From positions 1-64,000 of the forward strand of contig NZ_JAAXLS010000029.1 of assembly GCF_012328925.1 (NCBI RefSeq): a stretch of DNA of 64,000 nucleotides, written 5' to 3'. The notes under the pieces were generated by a model. The model did no database searches and had not been told where the DNA came from. It was given only the letters and a program-made list of their open reading frames with translations. The DNA comes from Amycolatopsis acididurans (GTDB lineage: Bacteria; Actinomycetota; Actinomycetes; Mycobacteriales; Pseudonocardiaceae). Every line of letters begins with the position of its first letter. The first letter of the stretch is position 1. This document shows positions 7,732 through 15,802 of this stretch, one piece after another. The translations under genes and the position numbers were made by a program.

Positions 7732-8124
7732 GTGGCCGCACTCGCCCCCATGACCAGCGAAACCCTCGTGAGCGCAGGAACCTTCGGCACCGGCCACATC
7801 GCGCTCACCGCGACGATCACCGGCATCCTCACCCTCGCCGCCGCGGCATGGCGACTGCCCCTCCGTGTCTGGCCGGACATCCTGGCGGTCGGCGTGCTCG
7901 CCGCCGGATCGGTGTTCCTCTGGCGGATCTCCGCGAACATGCCCCAGCTCAACAGCGACGGCCTACCCGGGTTCTCCGCCAACGACTGGCTCGCTCCCGT
8001 CGCGACCTACCTCTTCCTCACCGTCTACGCCGACCTGCGCCCATCCGCCGACCCCCGCCGCTACGGACAAACCCGAGCCCTCGCCGTGATCATCTCTCTC
8101 GCCGTCAACGTGATCACAATCTGA
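7732..8124 (+). CDS. small four-helix membrane protein, unknown
   Basis: A 130-residue protein starting at GTG 7732 behind AAGGAG, three bases after the FetB stop, so it is likely the last gene of the two-component/FetAB operon. Hydrophobic segments are at about 24-42, 46-64, 87-104 and 115-130. I do not recognise a domain. It may be an accessory membrane component; no function can be claimed. Confidence 0.65.
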   Translation: MAALAPMTSETLVSAGTFGTGHIALTATITGILTLAAAAWRLPLRVWPDILAVGVLAAGSVFLWRISANMPQLNSDGLPGFSANDWLAPVATYLFLTVYADLRPSADPRRYGQTRALAVIISLAVNVITI

Positions 8125-8222
8125 ACCCGGCAGGCCGGCTCGATTCGCCGGTGATCAGTACCTACAGCAGCCGATACGACGCTCCCGCGGCGCTGGCCGC
8201 CGTCCCCGGTGCGGGATATCCT

Positions 8223-8248
8223 GTCGCATACGACGCGTCGCATACGAC
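8223..8248. promoter_or_regulatory. tandem operator-like repeats
   Basis: GTCGCATACGAC occurs at 8223-8234 and again at 8237-8248. Each unit has GTCG and CGAC ends, so it is itself partly palindromic. They lie just upstream of a methyltransferase gene co-transcribed with a MarR regulator. The likely reading is a two-site operator for that MarR protein. Confidence 0.5.
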
Positions 8249-8263
8249 GGAATGGAGGGTGCC

Positions 8264-8853
8264 ATGTCTGACATGGTCGTGCGGGCAGTGGTGCTGGCGT
8301 GCTGGGGGTTGTTCGCGGTGGTGTGGACGGTGGGCGCCGTGCTGGGTTGGCGCACTGGTGGTCGCGCCATTCGCATCTCGTTTCGGCAGTACGTGGTCGC
8401 GGCGCCGTTGATCGTGGCGGGGTGGGCGGTCGCGCGATGGCTGCCGCGATCTTGGTGGGCTGCGGTGACCGTCACGTCGAGGTGGCCGATCGTGCTGGGA
8501 TTGGCCGTGTTGGTCGTGGGAACCGGCGTGACGTTGTGGGCTCGGCTGGCCCTGGGGTCAATGTGGTCTTCGGAGGTGCGCGTAGCCGAGAATCACCAGT
8601 TGCGGACAACGGGACCGTACGGCGTGACTCGCCACCCGATCTACTCTGGCCTGCTGACGATGGTGGTTGGCGCCGTGTTGGCGACGGGGTGGGCCGGGGA
8701 CTGGTGGTGATCGCGGTCGTGTATCCGTGGATGGTGTTCAAGCTGCGGGAGGAGGAGCGGTTGCTGACAGAGGCGTTCGGCGATGAGTACCGGCGCTACC
8801 GCCAGCGTGTGCCGCGACTGATTCCTGGACTGAAAGGGCTTCCGCGTCGATGA
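8264..8853 (+). pseudogene. isoprenylcysteine methyltransferase-like membrane protein, frameshifted
   Basis: Start at ATG 8264 with GGAGGG upstream. The first frame gives four hydrophobic segments and the ICMT-type motif LRTTGPYGVTRHPIYSGLL. It then runs into a stop at 8710. The expected C-terminus (LVVIAVVYPWMVFKLREEERLL, FGDEYRRYRQRVPRLIP, split here) continues in another frame to 8853. Loss of one G in the run at 8696-8699 would explain it. The family methylates small substrates at the membrane. It may be a real frameshift or a homopolymer sequencing error. The MarR gene start overlaps its stop. Confidence 0.75.
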
Positions 8854-9329
8854 GTCAGACGGATCCGCCGGGGCAGGCCGGCCGCCTCGATGCTGATCTC
8901 AAAGCGATCCACGAAGCCCTGCACGAGGCGGTCGCTGCCGAAGCCCAACGCTCTGCGGTCCCACTGACGCCGCAGCAGTACTCGGCCATGGAGCTTCTGG
9001 TGACCGACCCCGACCCTGCGCGGGGATTGTCGCTCGGTGAACTGGCACAGCGGATGGGACTGGCCCACAGCACGGTCTCCGGCATCGTCGACCGGCTCGC
9101 GCGGCGTGGTCTGGTTTCTCGCGCCCAGGCTGTCGATGATCGCCGTGTGACCCGTATTCGGCTGACCGATCGAGTGCGAGATTGGGCCGATCGCGATCGG
9201 CCCTCGATCCGACACTCACGGCTCGACAACGCGTTGCGCAAGCTCGACAGGACCACGCGGGAAGGATTGGTGGACGGCCTCACCGCACTCCGGCAAGCAC
9301 TCGATGCGACCGGCGATGAAGAACACTGA
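8850..9329 (+). CDS. MarR-family transcriptional regulator
   Basis: A 159-residue winged-helix protein. ATG 8850 overlaps the preceding stop (ATGA). The HTH lies at about residues 60-100 with LSLGELAQRMGLAHSTVSGIVDRL, followed by the wing DDRRVTRIRLTDR. Flanking helices form the usual MarR dimer interface. Such regulators normally repress their own operon and respond to small phenolic or oxidant ligands. The tandem GTCGCATACGAC repeats upstream of the operon are the obvious candidate target. Confidence 0.88.
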   Translation: MSQTDPPGQAGRLDADLKAIHEALHEAVAAEAQRSAVPLTPQQYSAMELLVTDPDPARGLSLGELAQRMGLAHSTVSGIVDRLARRGLVSRAQAVDDRRVTRIRLTDRVRDWADRDRPSIRHSRLDNALRKLDRTTREGLVDGLTALRQALDATGDEEH

Positions 9330-9433
9330 ACCACGTACGCCAGTACGAGGCCGGCGGCCGGCCGTCGTGCGGCACGGTCTCCAGCGCGCACGCAGCGAAG
9401 CGAGACGGATGTCAGAAAGCAGCGAGCTGGCGG

Positions 9434-9818
9434 CTACCGATTTTCGAGTACGCCGGCGGGCGGAATCGCGAATGTCCGCGCGTAGTCGATGGCTGCCCCC
9501 AAGGCATCTTTCAGCGGGGCGATGTCGCGGGCGACCTGGGCGAGGAGCATGCCGCCCTGAAAAGCGGAAAGCAGGAGAGAGGCCAGTCGAGTGGGATCCG
9601 CCTCTGCGCTGAGGCGGCCGAGCCGCTGCATCCGTTCGAGTCCGTCCCGGAAGATGTCTCTCCATTGCTCGAACGCGGTCGCGAGTTCCGTGCGAACGTC
9701 GAGGTCGGTCTTGATGATCTCGCTGGCGAGCGAGCCGAGGGTGCAGCCTTGCTGGTAGGAGTGCTCATAGGCGATGTAGAAGTCCGCCCATTCGCGCAGC
9801 GAGTCGAGGGCCGAGTTG
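9434..9818 (-). pseudogene. TetR-family regulator, C-terminal remnant without DNA-binding domain
   Basis: The last 125 residues of the minus-strand frame look like a TetR ligand-binding domain of the AcrR type (SYQQGCTLGSLASEIIKTD, FEQWRDIFRDGLERM, then ADPTRLASLLLSAFQGGML). The N-terminal HTH expected before it is missing; upstream the frame becomes antisense to the divergent dehydrogenase. The regulator has therefore lost its DNA-binding half by deletion at about 9820-9830. Confidence 0.7.
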
Positions 9819-9830
9819 ACTGCGACTAGT

Positions 9831-9844
9831 GGGCTAGCTAGCCC
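9831..9844. promoter_or_regulatory. 14-bp perfect palindrome at the TetR/dehydrogenase junction
   Basis: GGGCTAGCTAGCCC is a perfect palindrome, preceded by ACTAGT. It lies between the truncated TetR gene and the divergent dehydrogenase, exactly where the regulator's operator would be. It may be the surviving operator of a dead regulator, or a deletion junction. Confidence 0.45.
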
Positions 9845-9890
9845 AAAAAGCGGCACAGAGCCGGCGAACACGGGAAATTTGGAGGCACCA

Positions 9891-10676
9891 ATGAAGGCAA
9901 TCGTCGCGACGGACCAGGCCGCGGAAGCTGCTGGGATCACGCTCGCGGAACGGCCGGCGCCGACACCGGCGATCAACGACGTCGGCGTCGACGTCCACGC
10001 GTCGGGCTTCGTCCCCGCAGAGTGGGAATGGCCCTCGACGTGGGTCGACCGCTCCGGTCACGATCGGGCCCCGGCCATCATCGGCCACGAGTTCGCCGGA
10101 GTGGTCTCCTCCCTCGGCTACGGCACGACCGGATTCTCGCTGGGACAGCGGGTGTTCGGGATCACGGACCGGCACCGCGATGGAACCCTGGCCGAGCACA
10201 CGGCCGTGGAGGCACGCAACCTGGCTCCGCTACCCGGGAACGTCGACTTCACGGTGGGCGCAAGCCTGCCGATCTCCGGCCTGACCGCGTGGCAGGGCCT
10301 TTTCCAGCACGGTCGTCTTCAAGCGGGGCAGAGCGTCCTCGCACACGGCGCCGCCGGCGCGGTCGGGTCCATCGTGACGCTAGCTCGCCCGCGAGTCCGG
10401 TGCCTACGTCATCGGTACCGGGCGGGCGGCGGACCGCGACGCGGCGGAACGCTGGTATCGGTGGTCGGACCTGCTGAGTCTCGCCCGGTCGATGACCTCG
10501 CGATCGACTTCGTCGTCGAGTCCGTTCCCAGTCAGCTGGTGGAGATCGTCGACCGGGTGCGCGACGGGCGCCTTCGCGCGCACATCGGAACCGTCACGAC
10601 CCTCGACAACGGCGTCCCCGCACTCAACCCGACCGAGCGGCGCAAAGGCAAGACCGTCATTCGCGTGCGTCCCTGA
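9891..10676 (+). pseudogene. zinc-type alcohol dehydrogenase/quinone oxidoreductase (MDR), internally deleted
   Basis: Start at ATG 9891 with GGAGG upstream. The N-terminal MDR fold is normal (IGHEFAGVVSSLG, GQRVFGITDR, then LTAWQGLF and GAAGAVGSIVT). At about 10380 the frame slips: the expected ESGAYVIGTGRAADRD is present in another frame. About 55 residues of the Rossmann domain are absent before the frame resumes at GGTLVSVVGPAE. The C-terminus (LNPTERRKGKTVIRVRP) is intact. The frame stays open for 261 residues, but the NADPH-binding domain is wrecked. Together with its truncated TetR neighbour the whole module is decayed. Confidence 0.75.
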
Positions 10677-10777
10677 GCGCTCCCGAACAGGCCGATGCAC
10701 CGCTGCCGTGTGCGCGGCGCCCGGTCACCGAACCTTGCCCACCGGGCATAGAGCCGGCGCACCCACCTGCGTGTGGG

Positions 10778-11536
10778 TCAGGCGACGCCGATGGGGCCGT
10801 TGTAGATGTCGGCCGGGCTCGGCGCGGTCACAGTGAAGGCTTTGTTCCAGTCGATGAAGGTGAGCGCGCCCTGGCTGGTGGGCGGTGCGGTCATCCGAGT
10901 AAGGAAGTGGGGGCTGGTCGCCGTGACGTCGAGCGTTGCGCTTTCGTTGTCGTGATAGGCGAGCATCGATACTCCGTCAATCGTCTCCGTGCCGTTATCG
11001 GTAATGGGGTTCCTACGGATCGCATTCACGATGTTGCCCATGAAGCCCTGGTAATCGAGCAAAGTGACTACATCGCCGGGCATGTTCTTGAACAGGCTCA
11101 TCTGGACCTTCGACGAAACCCACTTGCCGATCAGAGCCCGTCCAGCGGGACTGCTGGGCGCCAGTTTCGCTATCTGCACGTCGGCGGCGGTGAACTGAAA
11201 ATAGTAGTCCCGGCCGGCGCGAACGACCGGCAGCACGAGTTCGCCGAGGGCGAGCGTGCCCGCCGCAGCGTCCCTGCTCAACTGGAGATCAATCGAGACG
11301 CTGCCGCCTTTCTGCTTCGGATTCGGCACCGTCCCCCGGACGTGAACCGTCGACGCGGACTGGTAGGCGGCGGTCACCGCATCCGCCACCTGAGCCCCCT
11401 GGAGCCGCTCCGTGGTCGCCGCGGCGACCGGCGCCGTCGCTGTCGGCTGTGCCGGGGCGGGCGAGGGCGAGCAGGCGGCACACGCGGCCAGCAGTGCGCA
11501 CGCGGCAACAACCCGGGCAAGGCGGCGGCGAATCAT
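10778..11536 (-). CDS. secreted lipoprotein (LppX/LprG-like)
   Basis: A 252-residue protein with a type II signal peptide: RRRLARVVAACALLAACAACS, with the lipobox most likely ALLAAC (Cys near residue 19). The mature domain has the pattern of actinobacterial LppX/LprAFG-type lipoproteins: AAYQSASTVHVRGT, KGGSVSIDLQLSRD, then WVSSKVQMSLF and DGVSMLAYHD-like strands. That family binds lipids or glycolipids on the outer face of the membrane. No operon partner is evident. Assignment is by overall pattern only. Confidence 0.7.
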   Translation of the reverse strand: MIRRRLARVVAACALLAACAACSPSPAPAQPTATAPVAAATTERLQGAQVADAVTAAYQSASTVHVRGTVPNPKQKGGSVSIDLQLSRDAAAGTLALGELVLPVVRAGRDYYFQFTAADVQIAKLAPSSPAGRALIGKWVSSKVQMSLFKNMPGDVVTLLDYQGFMGNIVNAIRRNPITDNGTETIDGVSMLAYHDNESATLDVTATSPHFLTRMTAPPTSQGALTFIDWNKAFTVTAPSPADIYNGPIGVA

Positions 11537-11747
11537 GGATCTTTGTCCGTTCTAGAAGATTCAGCAGTCCACCTTGGACCCGCCTCGCATATCGTGGCGT
11601 GCATCAGTCTGTTACGTACAGCGGATTCGAGGTGATGAATCGGCGGGCCAAGAGCCGCGAAGCTCTCGCAGCAGCGCCGAGGGCGACGCGGCCACGGACC
11701 TGTGAAAGCCCGCCGGCAGGGCCCTTGTGGTCTGGACGTTGACCAGG

Positions 11748-12380
11748 TCAGACCGGCGGCGGCAAGGCGAGACCGGTGAGGGCGTGCTCGGTGTAGCGGG
11801 CGGCCAGTTCGAGGAGTTCGCGGGCTTTTTGTGGTGGTGCCTGGAAAGCCTGCTGGACTCCGGCGATGGCTGTGCCGACGGTGAGGCCGGCGACGGCGTG
11901 CAGGTCGCAGGCAGGTTCGTGACCGTGTGCGGCGAGCGCGGTGCGGATGAGCTCGGCAATCTTCGTGGTGATGCTCGCGGCGAGTTCGGTCACCACGGCG
12001 AGGTGGCCTTCGGCTTCGGTGGTGAAAATGAGCCGGAACCCGTCGGGCTGCTGCTCGGCGTAGTCGAAGATCGCGGCCATCGCCGCGTGGATCTCCTCAT
12101 GCGGTGGCCGGCCGGCTGCTTCGTCGTACGCGCGGAAAAGCCACGCCTCCAGGCGGTCCACCTCGCGTCGCAGTGCCGCCAGGTAAATCGAGTGCTTCGA
12201 CCGGAAATGCGCGTAGAGAGTCGGCTTCGTGCACCTGGCCGCGTCAGCGATTTGTTCCATGCTCGCCGCCGCGACCCCGACCTGGGCGAACACGGCACAC
12301 GCACCGTCGAGTAGCTGGTCATCGCTCGGGCGGGATCCCCGGCTCAGGCGCGATGCGGGTTGCGGGCTCACGGTTGCCAT
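11748..12380 (-). CDS. TetR-family transcriptional regulator
   Basis: About 210 residues; ATG 12380 is favoured over the adjacent ATG 12383. The N-terminal HTH reads DGACAVFAQVGVAAASMEQ then ADAARCTKPTLYAHFRSK. The ligand domain is Ala-rich helical with a C-terminal TVGTAIAGVQQAF segment. It is divergent from a secreted serine hydrolase. A palindrome (12396-12414) lies between the two starts, so it probably represses itself and that hydrolase. Confidence 0.88.
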   Translation of the reverse strand: MATVSPQPASRLSRGSRPSDDQLLDGACAVFAQVGVAAASMEQIADAARCTKPTLYAHFRSKHSIYLAALRREVDRLEAWLFRAYDEAAGRPPHEEIHAAMAAIFDYAEQQPDGFRLIFTTEAEGHLAVVTELAASITTKIAELIRTALAAHGHEPACDLHAVAGLTVGTAIAGVQQAFQAPPQKARELLELAARYTEHALTGLALPPPV

Positions 12381-12395
12381 CATCCCCCACCCCCT

Positions 12396-12414
12396 GTTTT
12401 ACTACGAGTTAAAC
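12396..12414. promoter_or_regulatory. palindromic operator between TetR and serine hydrolase
   Basis: GTTTTACTACGAGTTAAAC has arms GTTTTACT and AGTTAAAC that match as inverted repeats at 7 of 8 positions around ACG. Its position between divergent starts and its size fit a TetR operator. Confidence 0.6.
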
Positions 12415-12436
12415 ACGTCGGAATACCCAATGGGGG

Positions 12437-13837
12437 GTGGCGATGGCGGCACGCCGGGGCACGCGTCGACCGGTGCGGGCACTACTGGGATCGATCGCGC
12501 TGCTGGCTGCGGCGATGGTCGTGCCGGCTTCGGCGGAGGCCGCGCAACCTTGCGGGGCGCCGGCGGCAGGACAGTCGCCACAGCGAGCGGACCCGTCCGC
12601 GGTGGGACTCGACCCCGGCAAACTCGCCGAGGCGGTGGCTTTCGCCAGCAGCCGGATGCGATCGAACGTGCAGGTGTACCGGTACAACTGCCTGGTGGGC
12701 GAGGGGCCGCTCAACACGGCGACCGGCACGGTGCCGTGGAACATCTGGAGCGCGACGAAGAGCGTCGTGTCCATGCTGGCCGGAATCGCGGTCTCCGACG
12801 GAAGGCTCGATCTCGACGCCCCGATCGGACGCTACTTGCCCGCGGGCCAAGGAGATGCGGCGCACCGCGCGATCACCGTGCGGAACCTGTTGACCGAGAC
12901 GTCCGGCCTGCGCCAGTCGATCGTGACCGAGGCAGCGCCGAGCGTGGCCGGGGCGGACCCGGACGTCGTCGCCCAGTCCCTCGCGCTGCCGCTCGACCAC
13001 CAGCCAGGCACATACTTCGAGTACGGCCAGCGCACCCCCGATCTGCTCGCCCACATCGTGCAACTCGCGGTCGGCCAGGACCTGCAAACCTTTGCCCAGC
13101 AACGATTGTTCGGCCCGATCGGAATCCGGCCCGGCAGCTATTTCTGGCTCCGGGACAGGTCCGGCAACACCTACGGGCACGCCCACCTCTACCTGCCGCC
13201 GGACGCCTTCGCCCGGCTGGGCATGCTCATGCTCGGCAACGGCCGATGGAACTCCATCCAGCTCATCGACCCCGGCTACGTGCGGCAGGCAGCTCAGCCC
13301 ACGACGACGAACCCGTGCTACGGCTACATGTTCTGGACCAACAACGCCCCCTGCGTCGGCCCCTCGGTCCCCTCGAGGCAGACCTTCCCCGCCGCGCCAC
13401 TGCAAGGCCTGCCCGCCGACAGCTACGCCATGGTCGGATTCCTGCAGCAGAACAACTTCCTCATTCCCAGTCTCGGCCTTCAGGTCACCTGGACCGGCGT
13501 GCTCGGCGACGTCTCCCCCGACCCGCAAACCCTGATCTCGGCCAGCCCGAACAGCGAGCTCTACCACGACTTCCTGCGTCTGCTGGCCCAGGCCGTCACC
13601 AGCCCCCGCGTGCCCGATCCCGGCCCTTATCAACAGACTTTCAACACCGACGTCCGCCTCGATCAGTTCGCCGATCCCAGCATCCTGCTCGGCACCCTCG
13701 GCATCGGTGCGACCGCACCCCCGGACTGCAACATCCTGTTCTGCCACGGCAACATCCCCGTGCAGGGCAGCGTCCAGAACGGTGCGGCCGTCACGCGAAC
13801 GCTGCTCACCGCCCTCGCCGGCCGGCCAGGCTCGTGA
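12437..13837 (+). CDS. secreted serine hydrolase, beta-lactamase/class C PBP family
   Basis: A 466-residue protein with an N-terminal Arg-rich signal peptide (RALLGSIALLAAAMVVPASA). Catalytic SxxK is SATK at residues 105-108. The second motif is Tyr196-Gly-Gln, in the place of the usual YxN. The central part contains LLTETSGLRQS and PPDAFARLGMLMLGNGRW, typical of beta-lactamase-related esterases. Extra Cys residues near the end (PPDCNILFCHG) could form an extracellular disulfide. Such enzymes are esterases, peptidases or carboxypeptidases; the substrate cannot be told. Likely under control of the divergent TetR. Confidence 0.82.
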   Translation: MAMAARRGTRRPVRALLGSIALLAAAMVVPASAEAAQPCGAPAAGQSPQRADPSAVGLDPGKLAEAVAFASSRMRSNVQVYRYNCLVGEGPLNTATGTVPWNIWSATKSVVSMLAGIAVSDGRLDLDAPIGRYLPAGQGDAAHRAITVRNLLTETSGLRQSIVTEAAPSVAGADPDVVAQSLALPLDHQPGTYFEYGQRTPDLLAHIVQLAVGQDLQTFAQQRLFGPIGIRPGSYFWLRDRSGNTYGHAHLYLPPDAFARLGMLMLGNGRWNSIQLIDPGYVRQAAQPTTTNPCYGYMFWTNNAPCVGPSVPSRQTFPAAPLQGLPADSYAMVGFLQQNNFLIPSLGLQVTWTGVLGDVSPDPQTLISASPNSELYHDFLRLLAQAVTSPRVPDPGPYQQTFNTDVRLDQFADPSILLGTLGIGATAPPDCNILFCHGNIPVQGSVQNGAAVTRTLLTALAGRPGS

Positions 13838-14015
13838 CCGCTGCGGCCGGCAGCGGCCCTGCACCGCCACCCCGCACGGATCTGTGACTGGGGTTCGGCA
13901 CGCGAGCGGACCAACAGAGGACGAATTCCTCTGCCCTCTCACGCGACGTTCAGCCCACAGTCGGAAAGCGCGGGGTGTGACCTCGGTGCCTCGCCGTCAC
14001 CGACAAGGAGTCGTC

Positions 14016-14795
14016 ATGAGGGTACTGACGATCTATGCGCATCACGATCCACGCTCGTTCTGCCACAGTGTGCTCGAGCGTTTCACCGCCGGACTCCGCG
14101 ATGCCGGGCACACGAACGAGGTCGTCGACCTGTACGCGGACAAGTTCGATCCCGTGTTCCGCGACCGTGACGGGGCCAGCTACATCAGCGCCGACGTCCC
14201 GGCCGACATTCTCGACCGGGTGGATCTGCGTAGCCAGGTCATGGCGTCCTGCCGATGGCCGTTCCAGCGATGGCTCGCCGCACGCGCACTGCGCGGCAAG
14301 ACCCAGGCGCAGATCGCCGCGCTGATTCGCAGCCGGATGCCCAAAGATGTGCTCGCCCAGCAGGCCAAGGTCGCCGCCGCCGACGCGTTGGCCTTCATCG
14401 CCCCGATTCACTTCTGCAGCTTTCCCTCGATTCTGAAGGGCTGGATCGATCGCGTGTGGACCTTGGATTTCGCCTTCGGGCTCACGTCCGAGGGCTGGCA
14501 CGGAGACGTCAACGGCCGCATTCCTCTGCTCGAGCACCAGCGAGCGCTCATCATGACGTCCACAATCTTCAACAAGGAATCGTACGACGCCGGCGTCCGT
14601 GACAGCATCGGCACGGTGCTCGATCAATGGAGTTTCCAGTTTCCCGGAATTCAGGACGTCGAACACGTCTATTTCTACGCGGCCACGTCCGCGTCACCGG
14701 AACGGATTGGGGAATATCTGCGACAAGCCTATGACCTCGGCCGTGGCTTCGACCGTTCCCAGCCGGCCGCGGTAAGCGTGGCGGCTGAACACTGA
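14016..14795 (+). CDS. flavodoxin-fold NAD(P)H oxidoreductase
   Basis: A 259-residue protein starting at ATG 14016 behind AAGGAG. The N-terminus MRVLTIYAHHDPRSFCHS is the FMN-phosphate loop region of the NQO1/MdaB (flavodoxin_2) family. Later motifs are ADALAFIAPIHFCSFPSILKGWIDRV and TLDFAFGL (shown in part), and a histidine-containing dimer interface. The family does two-electron reduction of quinones or related oxidants. Followed after 36 bases by a membrane protein gene that may be co-transcribed. Confidence 0.82.
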   Translation: MRVLTIYAHHDPRSFCHSVLERFTAGLRDAGHTNEVVDLYADKFDPVFRDRDGASYISADVPADILDRVDLRSQVMASCRWPFQRWLAARALRGKTQAQIAALIRSRMPKDVLAQQAKVAAADALAFIAPIHFCSFPSILKGWIDRVWTLDFAFGLTSEGWHGDVNGRIPLLEHQRALIMTSTIFNKESYDAGVRDSIGTVLDQWSFQFPGIQDVEHVYFYAATSASPERIGEYLRQAYDLGRGFDRSQPAAVSVAAEH

Positions 14796-14831
14796 CGACG
14801 CGGCTCGCGAGCCGTCAGAGGAGTGGGCCGC

Positions 14832-15203
14832 ATGGCAGCTGTTCTCGCCTACGTTGCCGCAGGAATGGTCGGCCTGTGGGGAGTCTCGCATGCGATCCCC
14901 ACCATGAACGTGGTCGCCGGTTTCGGAGAAATCTCGACGGACAACCGCCGGGTGCTCGTACAGGAATGGCTGGCCGAAGCCGTGGCGATGTGGGCTTTCG
15001 CCGCGCTGGTCATCGTCGTTACCGCAACCGGCGTGGGCTTGTCCGTCACCGACTGGGTTTACCGCGCCATCGCCGGGGCGCTGCTCTTGCTCGCGGTGCT
15101 CACGGCTTTCACCGGCGCCCGCACCCCCGTCATCTGGTTCAAGATCTGTCCGGGGCTGCTGACCAGCTCGGCCGTGCTGTTGCTCGTGGCAAGCTTCACC
15201 TGA
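14832..15203 (+). CDS. conserved four-helix membrane protein
   Basis: A 123-residue protein starting at ATG 14832, with AGAGGAG eight bases upstream. Four hydrophobic segments are at about 5-25, 51-70, 76-93 and 102-120. A conserved-looking loop GFGEISTDNRRVLVQEWLAE lies after the first. I have no function for it. Its 3' end overlaps the end of the opposing pseudogene by a few bases. Confidence 0.7.
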   Translation: MAAVLAYVAAGMVGLWGVSHAIPTMNVVAGFGEISTDNRRVLVQEWLAEAVAMWAFAALVIVVTATGVGLSVTDWVYRAIAGALLLLAVLTAFTGARTPVIWFKICPGLLTSSAVLLLVASFT

Positions 15204-15374
15204 ACCCCGCGACGGCGGACAGTGACGCAAGTCCCCCGAGTGCCGCGATGACCTGGACGAGTGCGAACACGGCCGTCTTCTTGCGGTTCGGGCACGCCAG
15301 ACACGCCATCGGAGAGGCGCGCGGAACGGCGCGGTGTCCGACTCGCCTGTTTCATGCCTCGGTGACTTTCGCAC
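15197..15374 (-). pseudogene. decayed relative of the small membrane protein at 841-1134
   Basis: From GTG 15374 the frame reads HETGESDTAPFRAPLRWRV, closely matching HETDQSDAESFRAPLRWRV in the 841-1134 protein. The central transmembrane region is missing. The C-terminal helix (NRKKTAVFALVQVIAALGGL) continues in a different frame. The copy is thus deleted and frameshifted. It shows that this small protein family recurs in the genome outside the att segment. Confidence 0.65.
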
Positions 15375-15407
15375 GGCGTGCTGTTCTCCTCTGAGTAAGC
15401 CTCGACT

Positions 15408-15780
15408 TCAGGAATGTAGTCCGGGCCGAAGGAGCAGTCCCGGCGATCGTCTCGGCCAGTGCTCGTACTGGTCGGCGGTCCATCCCCGCTCGACGGTCAG
15501 AATACGGTGGACATCGGGGGAAAGCGCGGCATAGGTCAGGTCGGCCGCCTCCGCAAAATCCAGGCCGGGATCGAGCGCATCCAAAGAGGACAGTGCTGTC
15601 ACGATTCGTTCCTGGCCGGTGTGCCGTTGCCGCCGGATGTCCTCCAGCAACTCCGCGGCTTCGGAATCGACCTGGGCGGCGGTCGCGAGCGCGTGCATGA
15701 TCGAGGAGGACCGTTCCCGGACGGGCGCGAAGTCCGCCGGTGGACCACCTCCGACGCAGTCCGGCCCGGTTCCGGCCGGG
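15408..15780 (-). pseudogene. TetR-family regulator, C-terminal remnant
   Basis: The frame has FAPVRERSSSIMHALATAAQ followed by AAELLEDIRRQRHTGQERI and ends with LSPDVHRILTVERGWTADQY, a common C-terminal pattern of one TetR subgroup. There is no HTH upstream; the region runs into the 3' end of the next TetR gene. It is probably a truncated regulator. Confidence 0.6.
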
Positions 15781-15802
15781 CCCTCACCGATGCCCTGCCC
15801 TG

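Noticed and set aside
10761-10778. terminator hairpin after the lipoprotein gene
   Set aside because: Only a 6-bp stem with no T-run, overlapping the stop codon; too weak to call.
12482-13942. 486-codon minus-strand open frame
   Set aside because: Shadow of the serine hydrolase, which has a signal peptide and SxxK motif in the plus frame.
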